Source: Prorocentrum cordatum (taxonomy: Eukaryota; Sar; Dinophyceae; Prorocentrales; Prorocentraceae). Taken from it: a DNA stretch of 64,000 nt. The translations under genes and the position numbers were made by a program. Under the pieces are notes generated by a model. That model had not been told where the DNA came from. It made no database searches and worked only from the letters and a program-made list of their open reading frames with translations. Of the stretch, positions 1-10,862 are shown piece after piece; the stretch's first letter is position 1, and every line of letters starts with the position of its first letter. The stretch spans positions 446,961-510,960 of the forward strand of contig CAUYUJ010017904.1 in the NCBI GenBank assembly GCA_963575745.1. The letters are read 5' to 3'.

Positions 1-239
1 GCGAGGAGGAAGTCGACGCAGAAAACAGCTGCAGCAACACTCGTGTTCGACGGCCCGCGCGCATATTGCTTGGAGCTACGCAGTACCCCCCCCCACCGGC
101 GGCGCCTCCGTCGTCGCCCCTGGCGCGCTCCGCCCGCCGGGGACGAGGATGCGGTGCTGATCCAAAACGTCCGCGCGGACCGTCGGCAAATCATCGAGTG
201 GTCTTCGGCCCATCCCGCCACGGTGCGCGGGGTGTGCGC
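1..239. other. unassigned GC-rich sequence
   Basis: No coding or repeat signal that I can support. Short frames open on both strands reflect the high GC content. Confidence 0.3.
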
Positions 240-580
240 ATGAAGCCTACTCCATGTTCGCTGGGGTCTCGTGGGGGGCCTCGCGGGGGGTCCTGGGTGC
301 CTCTCGGAGGCAGGTTCGGGCGCCTGTTTGTTTTTTTTTTTTTTCTTTTTTTTTTTGTGGGAGTACCTTGAGGCGCCTCTCTTTGGCGTCTGGGGGGCCT
401 CTTGGGGCCTCCTGGGGGCCTCGTGGCGCCTCCTGGGCGCCTCTTCAGGCTGGGGCCCCTCTTGGGGGCAGCCTGGGGGGCCTTTTGCGGCGTTTCATGC
501 GCCTCTTGAGCCGTGCTGGGGCCCTCCCGGGCCGTTGGGGGGCCCTCTTGGGCGCCTCTCCGGCAGTTTGGGTTTTTTTG
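240..580. repeat. degenerate short tandem repeat (family Q) with T-run
   Basis: An imperfect repeat of about 12 bp built on CTCTTGGGGGCC/CTCCTGGGGGCC fills this stretch, interrupted by a T-rich run at about 330-355. The same motif recurs at 9,890-10,260, 13,253-13,370 (reverse complement) and 52,060-52,320. Translated, it gives low-complexity Gly/Leu/Ser/Trp peptides in several frames, so open frames here are repeat artefacts. Confidence 0.6.
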
Positions 581-893
581 AGCCGAAAGGCGGGAGCGCC
601 ACAAGCCATCAAAAACCGATGGGACAGAAGTGACTGCTGCCTCTTTGACTCCTCGAGGCCTCTGCAGGGAGGCATCCCGGGACGTCGGGGACGCCTCCTT
701 GGCCGTCTCGAGGCCATCCGGTCTTCCGGTGGCTCGGCACCCTCTCGGGCCGCCTTGGGGGCCACCATTGCCCGGAGCCCACGGGGGCAGCACGCGCCGA
801 GCACCCCCTCAAAGCATCGTCGGGGGTGCTGATGGCGGCTCAGACACGCCCTCCCCGTGCCCAGAGGCACGGTGGCGGATACTTCTGCAAGTT

Positions 894-1064
894 TCGGGGG
901 TGGACAGACCTCCTACCCTGACACGTCGATTAGCGAATTGGCCGTTTTCGGTTCGCGAGAGGGCGTCGCGGCCGTCATTTTTGCGGGTCCAGGTCTGTCG
1001 GTTTCGGTCCCAGGCCGTTTTCATTAAGATGAGGTTTACTAAAGGGAGGTTTGTCCACCGCCGA
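894..1064. mobile_element. short TIR element, family K copy 1 (171 bp)
   Basis: Non-autonomous DNA-transposon-like element with imperfect terminal inverted repeats (left TCGGGGGTGGACAGACCTCC, right end its near complement) and a perfect 5-bp target duplication AAGTT at 889-893 and 1065-1069. A second 171-bp copy lies at 50,767-50,937 with a different duplication. No coding capacity. The TCGG terminus and 5-bp duplication are shared with family A and the single copy at 53,059. Confidence 0.8.
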
Positions 1065-1269
1065 AAGTTCCTCTTCCTGTGGGACGGGGGGGAGGGTCGG
1101 GCGACCGATCGTGATTGACATCTGTACTGGCCTCCGATCAGGCATGTCGGCCACGCCCGGTCTCACTCGGAACGCTTCGGGGCCAGTTTTCGGTCATATT
1201 CGGCCAGATATTCAGGCACAGTTAAGGTCTTTGCACCTCCACGCTAGAGACGAGGCTACATCCAGGATC

Positions 1270-1440
1270 AGGAGGAGGAGGTGTTATGCTGAATGAGGAG
1301 GAGGAGGAGGAGGAAAAGGAAAATGAGGAGGAGGAGGTGGAGGAGGAGGAGGCGGAGGAGGCGGAGGAGGAGGAGGAGGAGGAGGAGACGCAGGATGAGG
1401 AGGAGGAGGAGGAGCATGAAGAGGAGGAGTGGAAGGAGGT
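1270..1440. repeat. (GGA)n array
   Basis: Imperfect GGA trinucleotide array with GGT, GCG and GCA interruptions. Arg- and Glu-rich frames across it are repeat translations. Confidence 0.85.
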
Positions 1441-2044
1441 GGACGGAGCAGGGGGAAGACGATGATTTGGGAGAGGGAGTCCTGGGAAGGAGAGTGGGGA
1501 AAAAGTTTGGAGAATGAGAGATGGAGGGCGGAGGAAATATGGCGATCTGCTCATAGCAGCGGGCGATCAGACGCTATGAGGGAGGAGGGAGGCATAACGA
1601 GGGAGAATGGGGGAGGAAGGCCAGGGAGTAGGTTGTCGAAAATGCGACCATCGTTCGCGGTCTTGGTCAAATGCTAGGCTCTGAATGTTGGGACCGTGCA
1701 ACAGACTCCAAAGAGCGTCAGTTCAATGTTCAAGTCTGGCAGATGTTGCGCGGCCGCAGTTTTGCATCGCTCTTTCGCGGAGCTGCACTGCCGCCGAGGA
1801 GGACTGCGAGTTGTGGTTTCGCGAGCTTCCGGACATTTCCATGTTCCCACCTTGCCACCCCCGCTCCCCACAATTGCGCTGTAAGAACAAGAACCAGCGG
1901 CGCCGGTGAGGGGGGAACGAACTCTGGGGTGGTATCCTCAGCAGGCGGCGGCGTGCACATGGAGCGGGTCGAGCCAGGATCTGCGCCGTGCTCGCTGCAC
2001 GAGTGCACGCCAGCATACACACCAACCTTGCTGTCCAGAGCCCC
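1441..2044. other. unassigned sequence
   Basis: Purine-rich flank of the GGA array, then mixed sequence. Several short frames overlap on both strands with no recognisable motif; I see no supportable gene. Confidence 0.3.
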
Positions 2045-2060
2045 CCCGCAGCGGGCAATC

Positions 2061-2337
2061 TATGTATATATACACACATGTTATATGTATTTATATATAT
2101 GACATACATGTATCACATACATGCATACATACATACATGCATGCATACATACATGCATGCATGCATGCATGCATACATACATCCATACATAGGTACGTAC
2201 GTACGTACGTACGTACATACATACATGTATACATGCATGCATGCATGCATGCATACATGCATACATGCATACATGCGTACATGCATACATGCATCCATGC
2301 ATCCATGCATCCATGCATCCATGCATCCATGCATACA

Positions 2338-2371
<34 letters not shown>

Positions 2372-2391
2372 CATACATACATACATACATG

Positions 2392-2431
<40 letters not shown>
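2061..2431. repeat. (CATA/CATG)n microsatellite ending in (TA)n
   Basis: Compound microsatellite of CATACATG, CATC and GTAC units, followed by a TA run at about 2,400-2,431. Cys/Met/Tyr-rich frames on both strands are repeat translations. Confidence 0.9.
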
Positions 2432-2434
<3 letters not shown>

Positions 2435-2532
2435 TATCTGTGTGGGCAGGCTGCCCGACGTCGCGAAGAGCCGTGCAGCTCCCTATCTGTGGGGGCAGGC
2501 TGCCCGACGTCGCGAAGAGCCGTGCAGCTCCG
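2435..2532. repeat. tandem duplication, 49 bp x 2
   Basis: Two adjacent 49-bp units (2435-2483 and 2484-2532), nearly identical, each containing GGCAGGCTGCCCGACGTCGC with the small palindrome GGCAGGCTGCC. They sit directly after the TA microsatellite. Confidence 0.85.
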
Positions 2533-2539
2533 TGGAGCA

Positions 2540-3235
2540 TCGCGACCGGAGCCCCGGCCTCCCAGGATGCTCAAGCTTTTGCCGAGTTACACGGGGCGCG
2601 TCTCTGTATCATTCTCGATGCCTCGGGTCTGTATCGTTTTACTGACTCCCATCCCCATCCCCAACCCCTTCGAGACCCCCACCATATTACCCCCCCCCAG
2701 TTAGGCATAAAACCCTCGACATCTGAAGGGAACGACCTATATCGCAATCTAGGGGGGTAAATCGGCCAGTGGGCCCAGGGCACGCCCCTAGCGATGGGGA
2801 TCAGTTAAACGACACTCAGATGCCTCGGGGACCGCTTCCTCGGAATGCGAGGAGCGCGAGCAAGAGCGACGCAGTCGTGGGCGGGACACACCATCAATCG
2901 CGGCGCAGCGCCGCGGCGGCTATGCGTACATACTCTCCCCCCGCTGCTCGTGCCGTCTTCAACGAGATGGTGAGTCCACGCCAGCTCCGAGTCGAAGGAT
3001 CACCCGCGCGATCCTTGCCATTTCGCAAGCGGGGATGCATCCACAACGACCGCCCAGAGGACCGATGCCCGGGGACCTCGGCCCGCGGTGGGTATGGACA
3101 GCCTCGGGCTCCAGTGTGTCCCACGAGTATTCATATCAGCCGCCCCCTGGGGTGACAGGGCATCGCTTCTTCAGGCGGTGGTGGATAGATCCCCGCCCCG
3201 CATCTCCGTCCGAGGGGTAAGGTGTCATGATAATG
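2540..3235. other. unassigned sequence
   Basis: No gene or repeat copy that I can support. Short overlapping frames only. Confidence 0.3.
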
Positions 3236-3700
3236 TTACGTCGGGCGTGTTCTTCTACAGGAGGAATCAAACACAGTCTAACAATAGTCTGGGGACGATG
3301 TTTCGACTATTGTTGAGTATTTGTTGAGCTTCTCCCAGCATTCGTGTGGTGTTGGGCCCTCGTTTGGAAAAGACAGCGGCCCGCGTTCTCACTCCTCCCG
3401 CTCCTCCCCCTCCTCCCGCTGCTCCCACCCCTTGCGCCCCTCACACGTTCCGTGGCCCCACGGGGAGCTCCACCGAAGGCCCCAGGGTTCGCATGCCGTT
3501 CCACCCCCGTTTCGGCACACCCCTCGCACGCTTCGTGGCCCCAGATGCAGCCCCACCGAAGACGATACTATTGCGGCACCCACAACTGCACATGGTGGGG
3601 TCCGTCGTGGCCCTTTCTCGTGTTGATGGCGAAACAAAAACACAACCTTGTTTAGTTTGTCTTGCAACATCCGCCTGTAGGAGGAGATGCCCGACCTCAA
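3236..3700. mobile_element. TIR element, family E copy 1 (about 465 bp)
   Basis: Left end TTACGTCGGGCGTGTTCTTC and right end (complement of TCGGGCATCTCCTCCTAC) match family E termini seen at 9,746, 31,088 and 42,736. The left interior also shares the family's AGTCTGGGGACGA block. Longer than the 159-200 bp copies, so probably carrying an insertion. No convincing target duplication. Confidence 0.55.
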
Positions 3701-4246
3701 TATACTCATGGGTTCCATTTAATAGGATTTCCAGAGATTTCCTGCTCGCCCACGAGGGCTTGAGAAGCGAGGGCCGCCAGGTACCCCCGAATTCCTGGAA
3801 CGCACCCTGGGGCAATCGCATCATGACGGCATTCTCGTCCTGGTCAGTCTTGCGAGACTGGCGTGCATCGCATTGGTTGGGACTGCGCTCTTCCCGATGT
3901 CGCCGTTGCGCACGTGGTCGCCCTCGACGCGGAGCCGTGATCGACTGGCGCCCAGCAGGATGGCATCCTTTGATCGCATGCGCGCACTCTTTATTCGGCG
4001 TCAACGTGGATTGTCCCAGGCAAGCTCGAACATGGTGAGGTATACATAGCAGAGCGTCAGAGGAGCACCAACAGCAATAGGGGATCAGCGGACGGAGCCA
4101 GTGGAAGTTCTTGAGCAGAACTGGGGCACGATTCAGAGCTCTGGTCACGAACCTGCATTGTGTTGAATGTCTCCGCAGACAAGGTGCATCAGATTTTCAA
4201 ATCAATGCATCGCGCCCACTCGAGACTAGCTCATGACAAGCGCCGC
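3701..4246. other. unassigned, lower-GC stretch
   Basis: Overlapping frames run on both strands (3441-4148 minus, 3346-4038 plus). Base composition is less skewed than in the flanks, which would suit old coding DNA, but I recognise no motif and cannot choose a strand. Confidence 0.25.
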
Positions 4247-4302
4247 TGATTATTATTATTATTATTATTATTATTCTGAGTCTTCTTCTTCTTCTTCTTC
4301 GC
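4246..4302. repeat. (ATT)n then (CTT)n
   Basis: About nine ATT units followed by about six CTT units, adjacent. Confidence 0.9.
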
Positions 4303-5029
4303 CTGCTGGAGCTGCCGTTGGTCTGGATCTGGGTCGGGATGCTTGCAATTCCATAAAGCCTGGCGCTCCGAGCTGGCTGTCCGTCTGCCTTCGATGTTGA
4401 ATGAGCCATGGCCATTAGCAGTATCTGCATTAGGAAGGTCATTTACACATGACCATCGGCGGGACGGAAGGATGAGGAAGGGAAGCAAGGTAGAGGGACA
4501 GGACCATGTGATGACAACCACCGAGCCTTCATGTACGCACCCGATTCCAGAGCCTCCGGTGGAGGTGGTCCGGCGACGGCGGCCAGACTTACTTCTACCA
4601 GTCAGAGTTGCCATACGACGTAGACCAGGCCTGCCCACTCCGCTTCACCAGGTCCGAGCTCCGGCTGCGGTTGGCAGCTGCAGTTCCAGTTGTGCATCTG
4701 GCTGCAGGTGGATATGCGGCCTGGGCCTGGCTGTTGACCTTTGCTTTTGCATTCAGCTCTGTCGTGCCGCTGCTAGCTAGCCTTCAGCTGCAGCCTCAGA
4801 CTCAGAGTATCGACCAGTTTCGGCTCCCAGCCTCAGCGATCGCGTATACAAAGTTGCTTCGCACGGGCTACCCCTGCGGCGAGACACGTGCTTTGGGGCA
4901 GGCGAGCTTCTTGCGCGAGGTTGCTCGCTCTGTCACGCCGCAGCCTCTTGGCTCAGGCGTGCTGTGGGCCCCGCTCCGACAATGCTCGGAGGGCTCGGAG
5001 GCGGGTGTCCCTAGCGTTTGGGAAGGTCT
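4303..5029. other. unassigned sequence
   Basis: A plus-strand frame from about 4,608 encodes a hydrophobic stretch (Ala/Val/Leu/Phe, about 4,680-4,780) that could span a membrane, but it runs straight into the GGA arrays and has no recognised domain. Not called as a gene. Confidence 0.2.
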
Positions 5030-5640
5030 GGAGGAGGAGGAAGAAGAGGAGGAGGAGGAGAGGGAGGAGAAGGGTTCTCGACCACCACGCCCTCCCCTCC
5101 TCCTTCGCCACTCGTTCTTCCTTCCCCTGTGCCCTCGTTCTCCGCCACCTCCTCCCCTCCCCTCCTCCCAGAGGAGCGAGGGGAGGAGGGTTGGAACAAG
5201 AAGAGGTGCTCAGGAGGAGGAGGAGGAGGAGGAGGAGGAGGAAAAGGAGGAGAGGAGAGGAGCAGGAGAGGGGTGCAGAGGAAGCGTGTTTTGGGCCACG
5301 TCGAGGAGGAGGAGGAGGAGGAGGAGGAGGAGGGGGAGGAGAAGGAGGAGGAACACAACGATTCTCGTCCACCACGCCCTTCTCCCTGCACTTTTACTCG
5401 CTCCCTCCTCCCTCCTCCCTCGCCACTCCTTCTCCCTCCCCCTCCGCCCTCGTTCTCCCACCTCCTCCCAGAGGAGCGAGGGGGGGAGGAGTACAGCAAG
5501 ACGAGCTGTTCAGGACGAGGAGGAGAAGGAGGAGGAGGAGGAGGAGGAGGAGCAAGAGGAGGAGGAGCAGGAGCAGCAGGAGAGGAGGGAGGAGAGGAGA
5601 GGAGGAGGAAGAGGAGGAAGAGGAAGAGGAGGAGGAGGAG

Positions 5641-5672
<32 letters not shown>

Positions 5673-5910
5673 GGAGGGAAGAGGAGAGAGGAAGGGAGGA
5701 AGAGGAGGGAGGCGGAGGAGGAGGAGGCGGAGGAGGAGGAGGAGGAGCGAGTAGGAGCGAGGAGGAGGAGGAGGGGGAGGAGGAGGAGGAGGACAAAGAG
5801 GAGGAGGAGGAGGAGGAGGAGGACGAAGAGGAGGAGGGGGAGGAGGAGGAGGAGGAGGATGAGAAGGAGGAGGAGGATTAGGAGGAGGAGGAGGAGGAGG
5901 AGGAAGTGGT
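5030..5910. repeat. (GGA)n arrays with a duplicated CT-rich spacer
   Basis: Polypurine GGA blocks alternate with CT-rich spacers. The spacer beginning at about 5,075 (CTCGACCACCACGCCCTCC) recurs at about 5,362, giving a higher-order unit of about 287 bp. Each spacer ends CTCCCAGAGGAGCGAGG, so polypyrimidine and polypurine tracts face each other and could fold back. Long Glu/Arg frames here are artefacts. Confidence 0.85.
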
Positions 5911-6743
5911 GCGTTTTTTGCCGCGCCGATGGGCGTCGCGGCCCTGAGGCCAGGCCATGGACAGGTGTGCTCCCTCCCCGCCGCACGGCGGGGGCCCCCA
6001 CAGCTTCTTGCGGGGTCGGCCCGGGTTGCGGGGAACCCCTTTTTGTCCCTACCCTCTTCAGCTTGGATCTCCCCCCCCCTTCCAAGGAGCTCCTGACCCA
6101 CCAGGACAAGGGGTGCGTTGCCGGCCTACCCACTGAGGGCAGGGGGACTCCACGACTAAAAAGTGTGAGCGCCAACCTTCGAGCTGGCCTGGCACCAGCA
6201 CGGCACCGCAACACCGTTGGCATTGTCAGATCGAAGGTTGTCGCGCTGAACCACTTGCCCCTGACCAGAAACCCGAGATGCACTTGTTGTGGGTAGATCT
6301 GCCCCATGGAGGCTCGATCTGTATCCATGTGCAGTGTGCCTCGGCCTTGTGGCGCCCCTTCCAAGAAGATCCAGGATGCACTGGTTACGGATACAGTTCT
6401 TGCCCGCTGGGTGCTCTTCTCGCGCTCATGTGGAGGATGAGATGAGGACCACCCTGAGATCCTGGCGTCTCAACTTTTTCGCCGGGCGTTTCCGCCTTTT
6501 TTCGGGCTCCGGGACCCCCGCAGGTCGATCGGGCTCGACAAGTGACGCAGGAAGATTGGGTCTAGGGCTCCGTCTCGCCCTCGTCTGGAAAGGCTTCCCA
6601 CCGCGGCCCCCGGGCAGCCCCCGCCGCCGCCGCCGGACTCGCCTCGGAATTCTGGTCACACCGCACCCCGGGAGAGGTCCAGCGAGTAGCTTCCCAAATA
6701 GGAGGAGCAGGAGGAGGAGGAGGGGAAGGGGGAGGGGGAGGGT
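5911..6743. other. unassigned sequence
   Basis: Mixed GC-rich sequence with no supportable gene. A short GGA/GGGGA tract at about 6,700-6,742 immediately precedes the family D element. Confidence 0.3.
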
Positions 6744-6994
6744 CTTTGTGGGCCCCGGAAACGGCAGGGCTGTTTTTTCACCGTTTCCAAAAAAATGTTC
6801 CTTGAAAGTGGAAACGGCAAAACAAACGGCGACCGGAAACGGCAACAAAAACGGTTCCAGGATTGGAACCGGAGCCGGAACCGGTCAAAAAACGGCGACG
6901 GAACCGGTGACAAACCAGTTTCGGAACCGGCGAAAAAACGGCAAAACGGAACCGGTAAACAAAAACGGCCTTGTCGTTTCCAGGGCCCTGTAAG
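6744..6994 (+). mobile_element. TIR element, family D copy 1 (251 bp)
   Basis: Starts CTTTGTGGGCCCCGGAAACG and ends with the near complement of CTTACAGGGCCCTGGAAACG. The interior is built of AACGG-rich sub-repeats plus GGTTCC/GGAACC blocks. Flanks GGGAGGGT and GGGAGGGG look like an 8-bp target duplication with one change, though in low-complexity DNA. Other copies are at 55,064 (inverted) and 56,478. Confidence 0.75.
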
Positions 6995-7260
6995 GGGAGG
7001 GGGCATTTTTACTTTTACTCCTGGTTTCCCCAGTGGGGGCGAGGAGGCGGGGGAGGAGGGCATTTGTGTATTCCGAGCCTCCAGGGTCTGCCTCGTGTTG
7101 CACGTCTCTGTGCCCTGTCCTTTTTTCGTCTTCTGCGCTGGCATCGCCCTGATCTGTTCGCGCTGTGCCCACGTCGGCTTCACGCATTCGCTGTTTGTCA
7201 CCAGTGGTACGCTCTCAGCCCAGTGCTTCAAGTTGGCCAGGCGCAGACAAGAGGACATGT
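6995..7260. other. unassigned sequence
   Basis: No supportable feature; upstream flank of the pyrimidine tract. Confidence 0.3.
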
Positions 7261-7261
7261 T

Positions 7262-7381
7262 ACATGCCTCTCGCCTTCTCTCCCTCCCTCTCTTTTTCTG
7301 TTGTTGTTATGTCTCTCTTTCTCTCTCTCTGTCTCTCTGTGTGTCTTTCTGTCTTCCTCGCTTCTCTCGTGCCCTCGGCAG
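7262..7381 (+). promoter_or_regulatory. polypyrimidine tract and 3' splice acceptor (candidate)
   Basis: A long CT-rich tract ends in CCCTCGGCAG at 7,381. This is the expected form of a 3' splice acceptor, for an intron or for spliced-leader trans-splicing. An ATG follows one base later. CT microsatellites are common here, so chance cannot be excluded. Confidence 0.35.
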
Positions 7382-7382
7382 T

Positions 7383-7748
7383 ATGAGCGGAATGCAGTTG
7401 CTGTTGAAAGCTCCAGTTCGGCGCTTCGGATTGCTTGCTGTGGGCGCGAGGGGGAGGACGGTGAGGACCAGCAGCAGCAGCAGCAGCGCATCATCGTCAA
7501 CAGTGGACATTATCAAGACTCGGTACGCGTTGGCAGCACCGCTGAGCCAGCAGCTGAGGCGCGCCAGCTTCAAGCGATGCGCTACTTCACAGCCTGGAAC
7601 AGCGACGGGCTCCGTGCCCAGCCGACTACGATGCCGTTGCCCCCCCCTGCTGGCCATCCCTTCCCCCCCCTTTGGGCCCAGACGAGATATCGCGGTGGCC
7701 CCTTCCCTAACATGGCGCTCCCCCTTCCTCCCACGCCAGATTCACTGA
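7383..7748 (+). CDS. candidate first exon, possible organelle-targeting peptide
   Basis: The frame starting at the first ATG after the acceptor encodes MSGMQLLLKAPVRRFGLLAV and continues Arg/Ser-rich with no acidic residue over the first 39 positions, the composition of a mitochondrial presequence. It stays open to TGA at 7,746-7,748. An internal GT donor-like site at about 7,460 (ACG before GTGAGG) could end the exon earlier. A second frame from 7,382 is also open to about 7,756. I cannot identify a mature domain, so this may be a partial exon or chance. Confidence 0.22.
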   Translation: MSGMQLLLKAPVRRFGLLAVGARGRTVRTSSSSSSASSSTVDIIKTRYALAAPLSQQLRRASFKRCATSQPGTATGSVPSRLRCRCPPLLAIPSPPFGPRRDIAVAPSLTWRSPFLPRQIH

Positions 7749-7759
7749 CAAGGTGAACG

Positions 7760-9329
7760 CGACAGGCAACGCGCCTGCGGCTTGAAGTGAATTCGCGTAG
7801 GCGGAGGCCCCTCGCTGCGATAAGCAACGTTGTCCTCTCTTCCTGTTCTCCGCCCTCTTATGCCCCCGAGGGGATGTCCGATGTGGCTGGACCGGGCGCT
7901 CGCGGTGACCGAGGCCCACACGGCTTCCTCGTGCCGCACCTATTTTCGCCGTGGTCCCAGCCGCCAGCGATGCCGCTGCCGTTCTTGCCGTCCCTGCAGC
8001 CGCAGCGGCGCAGTTGATGCCGCCAGCGATGCCACCGCTGACCCCCCTTTCCGTGGGTGCCAGCCTCGCTGGCGCAGCCGGTGCCGCGTGTGCGTGGGGC
8101 CTCCGTCGCTTCGGAAGCCTCTTCGTCGGTGTGGCTACGGTGTCTCGTCGTCGGTCTTGGTTCCGTGCAATCCTGTGCTCTCCTCTCCCGTCCTGCCGTG
8201 TCCTGCCCTGCCCTCGATTTCCGTGCGTCGTGTGCGTCTGTCCGCCTGTCTGCCTCCCTGTCAGCCTGCATGCCGGCGCTCGCTGTGGCCATACGTCCAC
8301 CCATACGTCTATCTGGTCTCCATCTTGCCTGTCCGTTGCCTCTCTATCCGTTTGTCCATACGTGGCCACACGCTGCCTGCCTGCTCGCCCGCCCATGCGT
8401 CCATCTGGTCTTCGGCTCTGTCCAGGCCACGGGACCGCCGAAAACGACCAGGGGACGCCCCGAGGTCAACGACCCCGCTTCCCTCGGGACCCCCCTTTCC
8501 TTCGCGCCAACTCGTGTGTGCCTGGTTCTGGCCCTGCCGATCTCGATGTACCGCCGCTTGCAGCCAGATTTTTCCCCATGGGCCGTCTCCCCCCCCTTTC
8601 CGGCGCCCCATGCCGATGCATCGGGAGCGTGCCGTTTGGTTCGGCCGTGCTCGGGAGTTCCGCGCGGTCCGCGCGTTCTCTTGGGTGGGCATCGGCGCTT
8701 CCCTGCCCTGGGGGGGGACTTCGGCGCGAGAGCGTGGAGGGCGTTCGTGTCCTGGATGTAGATGCTCGGGCCGTGGCCCCCCCTCCGCGGCCCGCAGCAT
8801 GGGTTGTCGCGGGGGCTCTGTGGAAGCAGATTGGGTGTCGAGAAGGCCTCGGGGCCGCCTGCCTTGCACGGAAGCGCCCTCCTGGAAGCCTCCGGGCCCT
8901 TGCAGGACCCGCCCCCCTCTCACGGGCCCCGTGGCGATGGTTCTTGTTCGATTCTCTGGCGTGCAACGGTCGCTGCCAGGGCTGAATCCCCCGAGGGAAT
9001 TTTATCGATCGGGCGCAGGTGGGCGGCGTTGACTCCTCCCCACGAGTTGGTGTTCGCGCGCATTTCCTGGCGACCGCAGGACACCCTGGCCCGATCTTCA
9101 TTGTTACCCGGGGCCTCAGGTATCTATTGTTATTGGAGAATAAGATCTTGAAGGAGGCAGACATTGAATGAATGTGCACATCCCTGTTGAAGGCAGTCGT
9201 GATTCCTTCGGTGAACCCATTGCCTCCAAGCATGCTTGCTTGCAGACAATATGCGCATCCAGTAATGTTGCCCTCGAACAAGTTCCCTTCGGATAGCTCG
9301 TTGCCGCCATTCGGCGGCGAGCCTGGGGA
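7760..9329. other. unassigned GC-rich sequence
   Basis: Several long frames overlap on both strands (for example 7,830-9,032 plus and 8,466-9,428 minus), as expected at this GC content. No domain or consistent splice structure is recognisable. Confidence 0.3.
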
Positions 9330-9505
9330 CAAATGAGAAGGGACGGGCTTTCCCAGAACGCTCGGACGTCTCCTGGCCGTCCGAGCAATTTCCCCCCGAA
9401 GACACAGGAAACTCCCCAGAACGCGCAAGGGGCTTCTGAGATGTCCAGCAGCCTTCTGAGAAGGCCGTCTCCTCCCTCCCCCCCCGCTCGCTCACTTCCG
9501 AGCCA
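9330..9505. repeat. interspersed repeat, family I copy 1
   Basis: Contains GCCTTCTGAGAAGGC-type palindromic blocks followed by CTCGCTCACTTCCGAG. Related copies are at 23,560-23,705, 26,690-26,850 and 56,790-56,960. Confidence 0.5.
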
Positions 9506-9889
9506 TCCCGCTGCAGGCATGCCGTCCGTTTCTGCTCGCCGCCGGGCCCCCCGTGCCAGGACGCCTTCTGGGCGCTCGGCGGCTCGCTGCTGCGCTGCGA
9601 GTGCCGCGAGCGCGCCCCCTTTGTGCGCTGCGAGGCGGCACGCCGCCGCAGCCTGGTCAGTCCACGCAGGGGCGCCCTGCAAGGGCGAGGCGGGGGAGGA
9701 TCTCGCCTCAGGCCGCGCGAAACATCGGAGGAGGCAAAGGTACACCTAAGTCTGGCATGTCCCTCCACGGGAGGAGCATTCAATAATAGAAAACGAACAG
9801 TCTGGTGACGAGTTCTCGTGCTCTTGTTACTGTTGCGAAGGCCTTACGGCCGGTGCCGCCGACCCTGAATGGCGACGACGACGACGACG

Positions 9890-10260
9890 AGGGGCTTCTT
9901 AGGGACCTCTGGGGGCCTCCTGAGAGCTTCTCAGGCCGAGGGCTCGAAATGTCCGTTCGGGTCCCCCGTCTGGGCTCGTCTTTGGAGCCGTCTTGGGGGC
10001 CTCTTCGGCTGTCTTGGAGGCCTCTTGGTCGGTCTTGGGGTCCTCTTGGGTCGTTTTGGGGCTCTCATGGAGGCCTCTTGGGCCATCTTGGGGCGGTCTT
10101 GGGGGCTTCTTGGCCTGTCTTGGAGCGTCGGGAAGGAGAATGCCGACACCTTTCAACAATTACGGAACATCTATGTTTTGTTGCCCCTTGGGACCCTCTT
10201 GGAAGTCCTCTTGGAGGCCTCTTCGGGCGTTCTGGAAACCTCTGGAGGCTACTGTGGCGA
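9890..10260. repeat. family Q short tandem repeat
   Basis: Degenerate repeat of GGGGCCTCTTGG-like units, nested inside the long family E element. Confidence 0.6.
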
Positions 10261-10664
10261 CCTGGACCGATACTTCGGGGATTCGAGGTCCTCGAGGACC
10301 GTCTCTTGGGGCGGCCAAGAAAAGCCGCCCAACCGCCCGAGGGGGAGTCGTATCTGCCCCGGGACACCCTCGGGACCCCTCCCCTGGGTCCCCTCCGCTG
10401 GACCTCACCCCGCTGTCCCCGCCCCACCCCTCGGCGGGGAAGGGACCAGAGGGAAGGGGCTCCCCTTCGACTCAACTGCAACGTTGCTCCATTTCGCTCT
10501 GGCTGGCGCGCTCGAAGAGGAGAACCTGGTGTGAAAGTGGGGGGAACGGCGACGGGCCTAAGGGGGAAGCGAGCGGCGAAGGCCGCGACGACGACGACAA
10601 CGACCACGACGAGGACGACGAGTCAAATGGAGCAGCCTCTTCCACACGCCGACAGGGTCGGCGC

Positions 10665-10805
10665 CTCCTCCTCCTCCTCCTCCTCTTCCTCCTCCTCCTC
10701 CTCCTCCTCCTTCCACTCCTCCTCCTCCTCCTCCTCCTCCTCCTCCTCCTCCTCCTTCTCCTCCTCCTCCTCCTCCTCCTCCTCCTCACTCCTCCTCACT
10801 CCTCC
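10665..10805. repeat. (CTC)n array
   Basis: CTC trinucleotide array close to the right end of the long family E element. Confidence 0.9.
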
Positions 10806-10862
10806 TCGCTCCTCTCTGACAAAATCCGCCTGTAGGAGGACATGCCCGACCTGAGCGTACAC

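Larger units (their letters stand above)
9746..10854. mobile_element. TIR element, family E long copy (1,109 bp)
   Basis: Left end CTAAGTCTGGCATGTCCCTC with the family's ACGGGAGGAGCATTC, right end the complement of TCAGGTCGGGCATGTCCTCC. Flanks AGGTACAC (9738-9745) and GCGTACAC (10855-10862) match at 6 of 8 positions, supporting a single insertion of the whole 1.1 kb. The interior holds a family Q repeat and a (CTC)n array but no transposase that I recognise. Confidence 0.6.

Noticed and set aside
2061-2431. Frames rich in Cys/Met/Tyr across the microsatellite
   Set aside because: Pure repeat translation; not a metal-binding protein.
3441-4148. 235-codon minus-strand frame of ordinary composition
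   Set aside because: A plus-strand frame of equal length overlaps it, and I found no motif or splice evidence to choose between them.
4608-6296. 562-codon plus-strand frame starting with a hydrophobic segment
   Set aside because: Most of it is Glu/Arg repeat translation, and the hydrophobic part alone does not make a case for a gene.
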